NCBI GenBank assembly: GCA_965662345.1
Contig: CBFIHE010000003.1
Location: 103,944-167,943, forward strand
Reading direction: 5' to 3'
DNA from: UBA6049 sp965662345
GTDB taxonomy: Bacteria > Bacteroidota > Bacteroidia > Flavobacteriales_G > Salibacteraceae
Length of the DNA: 64,000 bases
In this document: piece after piece, positions 7,196 to 16,437 of the stretch
Layout: every line of letters starts with the position of its first letter
Position numbering within the stretch: the first letter of the stretch is position 1
The notes under the pieces: generated by a model
What the model saw: only the letters and a program-made list of their open reading frames with translations
Told to the model about the DNA's origin: nothing
The model's database searches: none
Program-made: the position numbers and the translations under genes

Positions 7196-9871
7196 CTATT
7201 TAGGTGCGTTCAATAACTCTCCTTTGTTATGGTTTTTGTGTTCGTAATTCAAACCTTTTGTTTCAGGTTGTCCAAATAACTCAGGATGGAGATATTTACC
7301 TCTTTCATTAGATTCTTTCTCCTTCTCAGCTTTTACTCTATTTGCATTAGACCAGGCATCATCTCTAATACCAGTAACTTGCCATGAAACTTCCACATTT
7401 GGTTGATTCGTCTGAATAACAAATTTGTTGTTGCTTATTTTCTCTTTGATAATCGCCTGGGCGAATGTCCCGATTACCGTAAGTTGATATCTAAAGTCTT
7501 TGTTGGCAACCTCAAAGTATTCTGGTAGTTCAACAGTCGCGAAACCAGAAGCATCTGTTGTTGTGTTTCCATTGTACACATTCATCATTTCTGGACTCTC
7601 GACAAAGCTATGAACAAGGTATTTGTTTTCAGGGTCAATTGGGTGGTCAATTTTAAATGTTCCACCACCTTTACTAATATTCCCTGTAATATCTAAGTTT
7701 CCATTTATGGTAACATTCCCTTCAAAATATCCTGCATAGTTTGTCCCCGTGGCTCCTAGAGTTGAATTACCATAAATCGCATAATTGTTTGAGGAAGAGC
7801 CTAAAGCGTAAGCTTCAACCCCATAGTTATCCCCTGCCCCATTTGCTTGAGTATACCCAAGTAAAGCCGCATTAAATGAACCTGCACCTCCATTGATATA
7901 TACCTCTCCATCAATAGCATTATTAATAGACGAACCTGCTGAGCCTCCAGCTAGCAATCCAAATACACCTAAGTTGACTGAAGATTGACTGGCAGCAAAA
8001 CCAGCTACCCCAATATTTCTTCCAGGAGTCAAGAAAAAAGATGTTCCTGCTGCACCAGCCATGGCAAAGTTTGAATTTGACCCATTTGCAATAGACTGCA
8101 CACCATAATTGTTGCCGTTGCTACCAGTTGCTGCTGTTTTAAGAGCAAGGTGATCGCCAGCAGCAGTAGTAGTTAGCTGAATATCTAATCCTGTACCTGA
8201 AGTTGTACCTACGACATCAATATCTACACCCGTATTACGGGTTGCTGTTAAAGTATCGACAATGACTAATCTACCAGTGGTATTGGTATTATTGATTCGT
8301 ACTAGGCCTTCATTGTAGCTTATATCATTACCTGCTGTTATCCAACCATTTGATAAGTCATCCAAGGCAACATTTCCGCCATCGCTCAAATAAAGCGTGT
8401 CATTACTTCGCGTAAGTACTTGAATTTCATTTGTAGAGTCATTATCGTTATTGACAACGGTTGGCAGTATGATGCTATCCCCATCAGTGATGAAAATGGT
8501 ATCACCATTAATGCTCAAGTCCTGAATCTCATTGGTAGAATCATTATCATTATTGACAACGGTTGGTAGTATGATACTATCGCCATCTGTAATGAAGATG
8601 GTATCACCGTTAATACTGAGATCTTGAATCTCGTTAGTAGAGTCGTTGTCGTTATTGACAACGGTTGGTAGGATAATGCTATCGCCATCAGTGATGAAAA
8701 TGGTATCCCCATTGATACTCAAATCCTGAAGTTCGTTTGTAGAGTCGTTATCGTTGTTTACGATAGTCGGCAGGATGATGCTATCCCCATCAGTAATGAA
8801 GATGGTGTCACCGTTGATACTCAAATCCTGAAGTTCGTTTGTAGAGTCGTTATCGTTGTTTACGATAGTCGGCAGGATTATGCTATCGCCATCAGTAATG
8901 AAGATGGTGTCACCGTTGATACTCAAGTCCTGAATCTCGTTTGTAGAGTCGTTATCGTTGTTAACGAAATTGGGTAAGATGATGCTATCCCCATCAGTGA
9001 TGAAAATGGTGTCACCGTTGATACTCAAGTCCTGAATTTCGTTTGTAGAGTCGTTGTCGTTATTGACAGTTACTGGCAAAACAACATTTCCACCATCTGT
9101 TAAGAATATTGTGTCATTAGATAGACTCAATGTTTGGATTTCGTTGGTGGTATCTCCATCAACTTCACCTGGGAGAACGGCAAATCCACCATCCGTTAGA
9201 AATACTGTATCGTTAGAGATGGATAGAACTTGAATCTCGTTGGTAGAATCGTTATCGTTGTTTACCGTATTTGGTAAAACTACAAAACCACCATCCGATA
9301 AAAACACGGTATCGTTACTTCTAGAAATCGTCTGTAATTCGTTTGTTGAATCAGCATCCGCATCGTTTACCTCATCTATAATAAAACCTCCTCCATCAGA
9401 GAGGTTGATTAGGTTTCCTGACTTACTAATCGCTTGTAATTCGTTTGTAGGGTCTGTATCGTTGTCATCCTCAGCCGTCTTTGCACTTAATGCGTAAGGA
9501 ACTGATAATAGCTCTGATGTTCCAGCTACGCTGTAATTATTACCTCCTGCAGGGTCCATTTCAATTTGTAAGAAATAGGATGCAGCTCCCCAATCAATGG
9601 TAGTAAAGTCTCCAGAAATGGGTGCACCTCTACCAATTTCTAAGTTTACTAATCCGTACTGATTTGTGGTATCAATATGAGATTCTGAATAAACACTTGG
9701 CCCTGCGTTGCTTCCTTGTAATACACTAATTCGGAAAGTAACCAATTGATTTTCAAGAATATTTCCGCTACCATCTCTAGCAACTGCTTGGTATTTTACT
9801 GCCTCAGGTGTTTGAGCAAATGAAACCAAGATGGAAAACACCAATGAAAGTGTGATTAAGATTCTTTTCAT
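7196..9871 (-). CDS. Secreted surface protein with eleven 34-residue repeats
   Basis: 891 residues. The signal peptide MKRILITLSLVFSILVSFAQ is followed by an N-terminal domain (about 20-133) of a type common in Bacteroidota (VKYQAVARDGSGNILENQ; ELLSVPYALSAKTAED). Residues about 134-500 are eleven repeats with core DNDSTNEIQDLSINGDTIF, six of them nearly identical. A Gly/Asn/Ala-rich segment follows, then a C-terminal domain (about 735-891: GTFKIDHPIDPENKYLVHSF, YNGNTTTDASGFATVELP, KYLHPELFGQPE) that I recognise from memory as shared by large surface proteins of several phyla. No T9SS signal is evident at the end. It lies 6 bp after a T9SS protein gene, so the two probably share a transcript. 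An extended, perhaps adhesive, exported fibre-like protein is inferred. Confidence 0.85.
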   Translation of the reverse strand: MKRILITLSLVFSILVSFAQTPEAVKYQAVARDGSGNILENQLVTFRISVLQGSNAGPSVYSESHIDTTNQYGLVNLEIGRGAPISGDFTTIDWGAASYFLQIEMDPAGGNNYSVAGTSELLSVPYALSAKTAEDDNDTDPTNELQAISKSGNLINLSDGGGFIIDEVNDADADSTNELQTISRSNDTVFLSDGGFVVLPNTVNNDNDSTNEIQVLSISNDTVFLTDGGFAVLPGEVDGDTTNEIQTLSLSNDTIFLTDGGNVVLPVTVNNDNDSTNEIQDLSINGDTIFITDGDSIILPNFVNNDNDSTNEIQDLSINGDTIFITDGDSIILPTIVNNDNDSTNELQDLSINGDTIFITDGDSIILPTIVNNDNDSTNELQDLSINGDTIFITDGDSIILPTVVNNDNDSTNEIQDLSINGDTIFITDGDSIILPTVVNNDNDSTNEIQDLSINGDTIFITDGDSIILPTVVNNDNDSTNEIQVLTRSNDTLYLSDGGNVALDDLSNGWITAGNDISYNEGLVRINNTNTTGRLVIVDTLTATRNTGVDIDVVGTTSGTGLDIQLTTTAAGDHLALKTAATGSNGNNYGVQSIANGSNSNFAMAGAAGTSFFLTPGRNIGVAGFAASQSSVNLGVFGLLAGGSAGSSINNAIDGEVYINGGAGSFNAALLGYTQANGAGDNYGVEAYALGSSSNNYAIYGNSTLGATGTNYAGYFEGNVTINGNLDITGNISKGGGTFKIDHPIDPENKYLVHSFVESPEMMNVYNGNTTTDASGFATVELPEYFEVANKDFRYQLTVIGTFAQAIIKEKISNNKFVIQTNQPNVEVSWQVTGIRDDAWSNANRVKAEKEKESNERGKYLHPELFGQPETKGLNYEHKNHNKGELLNAPK
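8400..9475 (-). repeat. Tandem repeat array, 102-bp period, inside the surface protein gene
   Basis: The landmark GTAGAGTC or its variants recurs at 8433, 8535, 8637, 8739, 8841, 8943, 9045, 9147, 9243, 9345 and 9447 (+ strand reading). Every step is 102 bp except one of 96. Units near 8739-8943 are almost identical in DNA, while the outer units have diverged. Each unit encodes 34 residues and keeps the frame. Confidence 0.95.
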
Positions 9872-9877
9872 AGCTAT

Positions 9878-10363
9878 TTAGATTTTCTGTAGACGGAAAG
9901 TCTCCGATATTTTACGCGTTAGGTTTTCAATTTTCAATAGATACATACTTTGAGAAAGGCTAGTCAAATTCAGGCGTTCTTGGCTGCTTTGGAAAGTGCC
10001 AAATTTCAACTGCTTACCAGATAGGTCGTACAAAGCATATGTAAATCCTGTGTAGTCAATACCTGATATTTCTAAAATAGTGTACTCAAGTGCTGGGTTG
10101 GGATAAATTAAAGTAGTGAAATCAACTTCTGCAATTTTCTCAACAGAAACGAAGGTGATAAATCCTTGGTGGAAGCCTTGCGTGAGCTGGTTATCAGTTG
10201 ACTCAATAGTTTCAGAAACAGGTTCTCCCAGTGTAAAGGCTACACTTCCTGCTGGGCTGGAGATTTCTTCGCCTGTGCTACCAATAGCCTGAAGTTCAAC
10301 CGACTGACTGAAACTCAACATGGAAAACAGAACAGGCCCAATGAGAAGAAGGGTTGATTTCAT
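9878..10363 (-). CDS. T9SS type A sorting domain-containing protein
   Basis: A 161-residue exported protein. The signal peptide MKSTLLLIGPVLFSMLSFSQ is followed by a short region (LQAIGSTGEEISSPAGSVAF, LTQGFHQGF) found at the N-side of many Bacteroidota T9SS cargo proteins. A C-terminal sorting domain follows from about residue 85 (LIYPNPALEYTILEISG, YALYDLSGKQLKFGTF, LSQSMYLLKIENLTRK). Such domains direct export through the type IX system and cleavage or anchoring at the cell surface. I chose the ATG at 10363 because it starts the signal peptide. There is almost no body between the two domains, so the mature part is very small. A -7-like TATATTTG (10385-10392, minus strand) lies upstream. 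Confidence 0.82.
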   Translation of the reverse strand: MKSTLLLIGPVLFSMLSFSQSVELQAIGSTGEEISSPAGSVAFTLGEPVSETIESTDNQLTQGFHQGFITFVSVEKIAEVDFTTLIYPNPALEYTILEISGIDYTGFTYALYDLSGKQLKFGTFQSSQERLNLTSLSQSMYLLKIENLTRKISETFRLQKI

Positions 10364-10429
10364 TACTGCGTGTTTTAGGTGAAACAAATATAGACGAATT
10401 TGACTAGCATGTGCGCTTAGGTTTACCCT

Positions 10430-11002
10430 TTAGATTAGTGCAATTCTGTGTTGAACGTATTTTTCAACTTTTTGAAAGAAAGCAAGTGGTCTATGCGTGC
10501 GCCAATCTACCTCGTTTAAGGTGCCTCCAAGAACAAAATAATGGTCTACGCTTAAGTCTGTTAGCTCTTGAATAACTTGATCTCTAAAATTGACTAAGGC
10601 AATCCATCCATCTTCTACATCCTCAAACCACTCTTCATAATAGCAGTCGTCTGAAGCGTGAAAGTTTAATACGTTTTCACCAATAAGAATGAACTTGTTT
10701 ATTCCCTCATCCACCAAAAGATCAACTACATTTCTCTTTAAAAGCATTATATCGTTATGCAGTGTATCGTTCCACTCGCCAATAAGCTCCATGATTACAT
10801 AGCCATCATCATAGTCTGTATAGAGTAATTTTATGAATAGTGTGGGCGATTCAATATTGTCCCATTGCGGGTGGATGTAATGATTATAAATCGTATCAGA
10901 GAAATAAAACTCACTATACTCCCTGCCATAGAATGGAGATTGATCATCGGTCTCTGCCGTATATAGATCTCTCCAGTTATAAAATGGCTCAATGTGATGC
11001 AT
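10430..11002 (-). CDS. Hypothetical protein, acidic and aromatic-rich
   Basis: A 190-residue protein that I do not recognise. It has no signal peptide and no membrane helix. It is acidic and rich in Tyr, Phe and Trp (EYSEFYFSDTIYNHYIHPQW; DDCYYEEWFEDVEDGWIALV), and begins MHHIEPFYNWRDLYTAETD. The composition and clean reading frame argue for a real soluble cytoplasmic protein. It is divergent from the S46 peptidase gene, with about 90 bp between them, and is followed by the T9SS protein gene in the same direction. Confidence 0.75.
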   Translation of the reverse strand: MHHIEPFYNWRDLYTAETDDQSPFYGREYSEFYFSDTIYNHYIHPQWDNIESPTLFIKLLYTDYDDGYVIMELIGEWNDTLHNDIMLLKRNVVDLLVDEGINKFILIGENVLNFHASDDCYYEEWFEDVEDGWIALVNFRDQVIQELTDLSVDHYFVLGGTLNEVDWRTHRPLAFFQKVEKYVQHRIALI

Positions 11003-11091
11003 GACTGCAAAATTACTACGGAGGTTGTGTTTAACAGTGACTCACATCTCAATTCTTTGTAAACTTGTTTTCAGCATAAAATTTGAGAACA

Positions 11092-13245
11092 ATGAGGCTA
11101 TTTTCAAGACTTTGTTTTGCCCTAGTTGGGTTAGTAGTGATACCTATTACTGGATTTGCCAAAGAAGGGATGTGGCTCCCTTTCTTTCTCAAGCAGTTGA
11201 ATGAGAGCGAGATGCAATCTATGGGTATGAAGCTGTCTGCAGAAGATATTTACAGTGTGAACCAATCTAGTTTGAAAGATGCCGTGCTCATCTTTGGAGG
11301 TGGCTGTACAGGAGAGGTTATTAGTGATCAAGGACTCCTACTTACCAATCATCATTGCGGATACGGACAAATCCAAAGCCATTCATCTGTTGAGAACGAT
11401 TACTTAACAGATGGTTTTTGGGCCATGAACAGAGCAGATGAACTCCCCAACTCAGGCCTTACTGTAACTTTTGTTGTGAGTATGGCAGATGTAACAGATT
11501 CTGTTTTGGCAGCTATTCCAGAAAATGCCGATGAAGATGCTAGGAATAAGGCTATTGCTGCAGTAGCTAAGCGATTGGAAGAAAGAGCCAAAGGCGAATC
11601 GCATTACGATACGGAGGTTCGACCGTTTTACCACGGGAATCAGTTTATTCTAATTGTTACGGAGACCTTCTCCGATGTGCGCTTGGTAGGAGCTCCACCA
11701 TCGTCTATTGGTAAGTACGGTTTTGACACAGATAACTGGGTTTGGCCGCGTCACACAGGAGACTTTAGTATGTTTCGCATCTATGCAGACTCCAATAACA
11801 TGCCAGCGGAATATTCAGAAGACAATGTGCCCTATACTCCCAAGCATCACTTACCTGTGAATATCTCGGGTTATGATGAAGGTGATTTTACTATGGTTTT
11901 TGGCTTTCCAGGAAGAACGGAAGAATACCTGCCTAGCTCTGCGGTGTCTTACGTGTTGGAATCGAGCAATCCGTCTAAAATTGCCATGCGCGATGCGTCT
12001 TTGGAAATCATAGGTAAGTGGATGGAAACGGACAAGAAAATAAATATCCAATATGCTGCCAAGCAATCTCGCATTGCCAATGCTTGGAAAAAATGGATTG
12101 GTCAGAGTAAAGGACTCAAAAACGTAGATGCTATTGGTACCAAAAAAGCATTGGAAGAAGAGTTCACAAATCGCGTAAACTCCAATGATGCTTTTAAAGA
12201 GAAGTACGGTGATGTATTGGTTGAATACAATACGGTGTATGAAGAGGCGAGTTCATTGCTTTTGGCACGAGAACTCTTGGTGGAGTACTTTTATTATGGC
12301 CCAGAAATTCTTCGCTTTGCTTCACGTTTTGAGGCTTTAACAGACGAAGAACTGTCTGAAGAAGATTTGGCCAAGCGAGTAGCGGCCTTGCAAAAAGCAG
12401 CTAAGGGTTTCTTTAAGAATTATCATGAGCCTGTGGACCGGGAATTGTTTTCGACCCTAACAGAGATGTATTTACTAGAGCTAGATCAAAAACTGCATCC
12501 GCGTGATTTTTCGTTGTTCACAGAGCGCAAAGACCCAACTGCAGATTTATTTGATAAAACGATGTTCTCTTCAGAGCCTGAGGTAATGGCATTTCTTGCA
12601 GAGTTTACTAAAAAGGATGTTAAGAAACTTAAAAAAGACCCTGCCTATTTCTTGCAGAAGAGCTTGTTAGATGGATACTCTTCTTCTGTGAGGCCAAAGC
12701 TGGGCGATTACCAAGCAAAATTAGATGTGTTGAATAGGACATACATGCAAGCACTTATGGAGGTAATGCCAGATGCGCAACGCTACTATCCGGATGCTAA
12801 TTTCTCCATGCGTGTGACCTATGGTCAAGTTGATGGATACAAACCCATGGATGGAGTAACTTACAAGCACTTTACAACGGCAGACGGAATTTTAGAGAAG
12901 ATGGATAACTCTACCAAAGAGTTTACGGTGCCTAAAAAGCTAGAATCATTAATTCGCAACAATGACTTTGGCAACTATGCCGATGCAGAAGGCGACCTTC
13001 GTGTGTGCTTCATAGCCTCTAACCATACCACAGGCGGAAACTCTGGGAGCCCTGCTATTAATGCTAAAGGTGAGCTTATTGGACTGAACTTTGACCGAAC
13101 TTGGGAAAGTACAATGAGTGATATTATGTACGACCCTACCATATGCAGGAACATAATGGTTGACGCACGCTACGTGCTATTTATTGTAGATAAGTTTGCA
13201 GGGGCAGGACACTTAGTTGATGAGATGACCTTGGTGAAGGAATAA
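11092..13245 (+). CDS. dpp11: S46 family dipeptidyl-peptidase, DPP11-like (Asp/Glu-specific)
   Basis: A 717-residue periplasmic exopeptidase with signal peptide (MRLFSRLCFALVGLVVIP) that releases dipeptides from the N-termini of peptides. The catalytic triad of the family is visible: H88 in LTNHHCGYGQ, D224 in WPRHTGDFSMF and S651 in TTGGNSGSPAI. The residue 18 positions after the serine, R669 in GLNFDRTWE, matches the Arg that gives P. gingivalis DPP11 its preference for Asp/Glu at P1; DPP7 has Gly there. I chose the ATG at 11092 over an in-frame TTG 9 bp upstream. It supports peptide feeding, together with the other exported proteases of such bacteria. The gene is single, with a strong terminator behind it. 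Confidence 0.93.
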   Translation: MRLFSRLCFALVGLVVIPITGFAKEGMWLPFFLKQLNESEMQSMGMKLSAEDIYSVNQSSLKDAVLIFGGGCTGEVISDQGLLLTNHHCGYGQIQSHSSVENDYLTDGFWAMNRADELPNSGLTVTFVVSMADVTDSVLAAIPENADEDARNKAIAAVAKRLEERAKGESHYDTEVRPFYHGNQFILIVTETFSDVRLVGAPPSSIGKYGFDTDNWVWPRHTGDFSMFRIYADSNNMPAEYSEDNVPYTPKHHLPVNISGYDEGDFTMVFGFPGRTEEYLPSSAVSYVLESSNPSKIAMRDASLEIIGKWMETDKKINIQYAAKQSRIANAWKKWIGQSKGLKNVDAIGTKKALEEEFTNRVNSNDAFKEKYGDVLVEYNTVYEEASSLLLARELLVEYFYYGPEILRFASRFEALTDEELSEEDLAKRVAALQKAAKGFFKNYHEPVDRELFSTLTEMYLLELDQKLHPRDFSLFTERKDPTADLFDKTMFSSEPEVMAFLAEFTKKDVKKLKKDPAYFLQKSLLDGYSSSVRPKLGDYQAKLDVLNRTYMQALMEVMPDAQRYYPDANFSMRVTYGQVDGYKPMDGVTYKHFTTADGILEKMDNSTKEFTVPKKLESLIRNNDFGNYADAEGDLRVCFIASNHTTGGNSGSPAINAKGELIGLNFDRTWESTMSDIMYDPTICRNIMVDARYVLFIVDKFAGAGHLVDEMTLVKE

Positions 13246-13264
13246 CGTAAGACATTATCAGCAT

Positions 13265-13299
13265 AAAAAAAGCCCCGAGCAGCTGCTCGGGGCTTTTTT
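13265..13299. terminator. Strong bidirectional terminator
   Basis: AGCCCCGAGCAG and CTGCTCGGGGCT form a perfect palindromic stem with A-run and T-run flanks, placed between the convergent S46 peptidase and OmpL47-type genes. It should work in both directions. Confidence 0.92.
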
Positions 13300-13320
13300 G
13301 TTCAAACGTGTTGGTTGTAT

Positions 13321-15057
13321 TTATTCTGCTCTACCTACGTAGAATTCAAACGTTTTCTCGCTTTGGTTACCCAATTTGTCTTTGGCAACCACGCGAACCT
13401 CGTATTTTTTCTTCTTGCGGAATTTACTCAACTCAGATACATCTAGGGTTTGGGCACTTGAATAAAGTGTTAAAGGACCACCGTCTATGCTGTACATTAC
13501 ACTTTCTGTTCCCGTGTGCTGATCTGTAGCACCCATGTACATGCGTACATAATTAGGATAGATGTTTTTGTCTCCTTTTTTACCAATGGGCTTAATGGAG
13601 AAGTTTACATAAATATCAGGAGCAGTATTATCTACAAACACGTTGCTCGTTTTGGTTTGCTCCACGTTATTTACGTTATCTGTACTGTTAAACGTAATCG
13701 TGTGATAGCCCTCTCCTGGAACTGTAAATTCTGAGTATGCCTTATCACCTGCTCCATCTATAGAGTACATCGTTTTCTGAATTCCAGAATGTGCATCTCT
13801 AAATACCAATTTTACGGGTGTCTGGCTAGTAATGAATAATGTATCACGATCAAAGAACTGTGGCTTACCGTATACAATACCTGTTTCGGGAGCTTCATTA
13901 TCCATAAACACGTTGAGATACTTATTTGCAGCCAAATTTTCAACGTTATCGTTGGCATCATACTTAACTGTGTGTACGCCCAACGTATTTGGAATATTGA
14001 ACTGATCGCTATACGTGTAGCGTTCTTTACCGTCTATGCGGTAGTATATGTTCTTAACGCCCGCTTTGTTATCCGTAGCACTTAAACTGATTTTGGTACG
14101 TGGAGAAACATATAAATAGCGACCTTTATATTGATCTCCGTTAACTTGAATCTCTGCCACTGGCGGAATCAAATCCAAGTAAAACTGTACACTTTGCTTG
14201 GTAGCTACGTTGCTTACGTTATCTGTAGCGTAGTAGTATAACGTGTGTTCTCCATCTCCCAATCCAGACATGCGGATATTGGGGGAGTAACCTCTATCAG
14301 AACCTCCATCAAAAGAGTACTTCACGCTTCTTACACCAGATAAATTGTCATTGGTTGTTAATTTGAAAGTAGTGCTTGGCGAAAGAATATTACCGTTGTA
14401 TACAATGCCAACAATTTCATGCGAGCTGGTTGGTGCTGTAAGATCAACCGTAAAGGCTTTATTTTTAGTCTCTTCTGCATTTCCAACGTTATCTGCAGAA
14501 TAGTAATAAACCGTTTGAGCTCCTTCTGCACCAGCATTAACAGCAGCGCCATAATTGGTGTAACCTGAGCCTAAAGCATATTTGGTTTCCATAACGCCAG
14601 AAACACCATCACGCGGTGTAAGCGTAAAGCTCAATCCTTTTCCAAAGAAAGTTGTTCCACCTGAAACATATTTAGGTGCGCCAGCAAATTTCAACCTTGT
14701 AACAGGAGCAAGACCATCGGCATACAGTTCCATTTGAACCTCACGTTGAGGAGAGACTGGCTTTCCCGTTTCTGGGTCTACCGCCCATCGCGAACGGATG
14801 TAGTTTATTCCTTCTGTATCTAAATACAGCGGGTTGGCATCAGTAGGATGCGCATTACTTTTTAATGGATAGTTGTTACCATCTGGAGTAACAGAAAATT
14901 TAAGGTAAACAGGTAGCGATTTTTGCACATAGGTTTTACCATCGTTAAGATAAACCTTTTTCTCGTAGCTAGGCTTTGAGGGTTCACCTTGAGCCTGTGC
15001 ATTTCCTGTAGAAAGACCAAGAGCCAAAATGGCTAAAGCTGGGTATTTGTATTTCAT
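13321..15057 (-). CDS. Exported protein with repeated OmpL47-type Ig-like modules
   Basis: 578 residues with signal peptide MKYKYPALAILALGLSTGNAQAQ. From about residue 110 to the end, roughly five 90-residue modules repeat the pattern 'SGV..tkYslDGg...Y......gdG.HtlyYyatDNvgN', for example KYSFDGGSDRGYSP and HTVKYDANDNVENLA, each followed by a VFVDNTAPD-like link. This matches the OmpL47-type beta module family. An uncharacterised region (22-110) comes first. There is no clear T9SS domain at the end (EKTFEFYVGRAE). It may be a periplasmic or surface protein; its role is unknown. I chose the ATG at 15057, which begins the signal peptide. It diverges from the aspartate kinase gene. Confidence 0.83.
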   Translation of the reverse strand: MKYKYPALAILALGLSTGNAQAQGEPSKPSYEKKVYLNDGKTYVQKSLPVYLKFSVTPDGNNYPLKSNAHPTDANPLYLDTEGINYIRSRWAVDPETGKPVSPQREVQMELYADGLAPVTRLKFAGAPKYVSGGTTFFGKGLSFTLTPRDGVSGVMETKYALGSGYTNYGAAVNAGAEGAQTVYYYSADNVGNAEETKNKAFTVDLTAPTSSHEIVGIVYNGNILSPSTTFKLTTNDNLSGVRSVKYSFDGGSDRGYSPNIRMSGLGDGEHTLYYYATDNVSNVATKQSVQFYLDLIPPVAEIQVNGDQYKGRYLYVSPRTKISLSATDNKAGVKNIYYRIDGKERYTYSDQFNIPNTLGVHTVKYDANDNVENLAANKYLNVFMDNEAPETGIVYGKPQFFDRDTLFITSQTPVKLVFRDAHSGIQKTMYSIDGAGDKAYSEFTVPGEGYHTITFNSTDNVNNVEQTKTSNVFVDNTAPDIYVNFSIKPIGKKGDKNIYPNYVRMYMGATDQHTGTESVMYSIDGGPLTLYSSAQTLDVSELSKFRKKKKYEVRVVAKDKLGNQSEKTFEFYVGRAE

Positions 15058-15165
15058 TTTCAACACGTTTGGTATTGGGGGCTAATTTAGGTAATTCACA
15101 AAACATGATGCACAATTCAAAAAAGAGCTGTTAGTACACATGTATTAAGAGCTTACTATTGTAGT

Positions 15166-16437
15166 ATGTCTTTGGTATTTAAGTTTGGAGGTGCGAGTGT
15201 TAAAAGTGCCGATGCTGTGCGCAATGTAGCATCTATTGTTTCGCAATACGGTGAAGATAACCTGGTAATTGTGGCTAGTGCCATGGGTAAAACCACCAAT
15301 GCATTAGAAGAAGTTCATCGTTCAGTCTTATTGGGCAAAGCCGATGTTGAAGACAGGGTTGAATCACTTAAGGCTTTTCACTTAGAGATTGTTGAAGAAC
15401 TGTTTAGGGAAAAGCCTCGAACATTACAGATGGAGCTTAAAGACCTGTTTGCGGGTTTGGCTGAGGCTATATCTGGTGTAAGAAAGGGTAGAGAAGACTT
15501 TGCCTACGATAGATTGGTACCTTTTGGTGAATTATTAAGTACTACCATTATTAGTCACTATTTACGTGATGAAGGCATGGAAAACCGATGGATGGATGCC
15601 CGTGAATTAGTGAAAACAAACTATGACTACCGCAAAGCTAAAGTAGATTGGAAGCGAACTTCAACGCGCATAAAACAAGAGGTGAACTCATTTTTTGAAT
15701 CAGGCCCTGGAAAGATTGTGGTAACACAAGGCTTCATTGGTGGTGCAGACTCTCTACATTCTACAACCTTAGGCAGAGAAGGGTCTGACTACAGCGCAGC
15801 TATCTTCGCCTATGCTCTAGATGCTGAATCTGTAAGTATTTGGAAAGATGTTCCTGGAGTATTGAATGCAGACCCGCGTACTTATCCAAATGCACGTTGG
15901 CTACCTAAAATATCGTACAAGGAAGCAATAGAGCTTGCGTATTACGGGGCATCTGTAATTCACCCCAAAACAGTGCAGCCACTGCGGAATAAAAAAATTC
16001 CACTTTATGTAAAATCCTTTATTAAACCAGACTCAATAGGAACGCTAATAAGCGATGACAATAGCGAAGATGCGCGTATTCCTGCCTTTATCATTAAACA
16101 CAATCAGCGTTTAATTTCACTAGCCACCCGAGATTTTTCCTTTATTGCAGAAGAGCATTTGAGTCATATTTTTAGAGTATTTGGAGAACATGGTGTAACC
16201 ATGAATATGATGCAAAATTCTGCGGTGAACTTTTCAGTTTCTGTGGATGAAAATGATTTGAAGTTAGACAAACTGATAGAAGAATTGCAGCAAGATTATG
16301 AGGTGAGGTACAACCAAGCACTAGACTTGCTTACCATTCGTCATTTCAATGATGAGATTATTGCTGAGCTTACCCATGGTAGAACACGTTTGTTAGAACA
16401 GCGTACTCGAAATACGTTGAGGTTATTACTTCACTGA
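15166..16437 (+). CDS. lysC: Aspartate kinase (monofunctional)
   Basis: A 423-residue enzyme that phosphorylates L-aspartate, the first step to lysine, threonine, methionine and diaminopimelate. The N-terminal kinase domain has KFGGASVKSA (residues 6-15), ASAMGKTTNALEE, TTLGREGSDYSAAIFAYAL and VWKDVPGV-like SIWKDVPGVLNADPRT. The C-terminal part (about 300-423) holds ACT-type regulatory sequence (LISLATRDFSFIAEEHLSHI; GVTMNMMQNSAVNFSVSVDE). Not fused to homoserine dehydrogenase. Its last 12 bases overlap those of the convergent dehydrogenase gene. Confidence 0.93.
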   Translation: MSLVFKFGGASVKSADAVRNVASIVSQYGEDNLVIVASAMGKTTNALEEVHRSVLLGKADVEDRVESLKAFHLEIVEELFREKPRTLQMELKDLFAGLAEAISGVRKGREDFAYDRLVPFGELLSTTIISHYLRDEGMENRWMDARELVKTNYDYRKAKVDWKRTSTRIKQEVNSFFESGPGKIVVTQGFIGGADSLHSTTLGREGSDYSAAIFAYALDAESVSIWKDVPGVLNADPRTYPNARWLPKISYKEAIELAYYGASVIHPKTVQPLRNKKIPLYVKSFIKPDSIGTLISDDNSEDARIPAFIIKHNQRLISLATRDFSFIAEEHLSHIFRVFGEHGVTMNMMQNSAVNFSVSVDENDLKLDKLIEELQQDYEVRYNQALDLLTIRHFNDEIIAELTHGRTRLLEQRTRNTLRLLLH

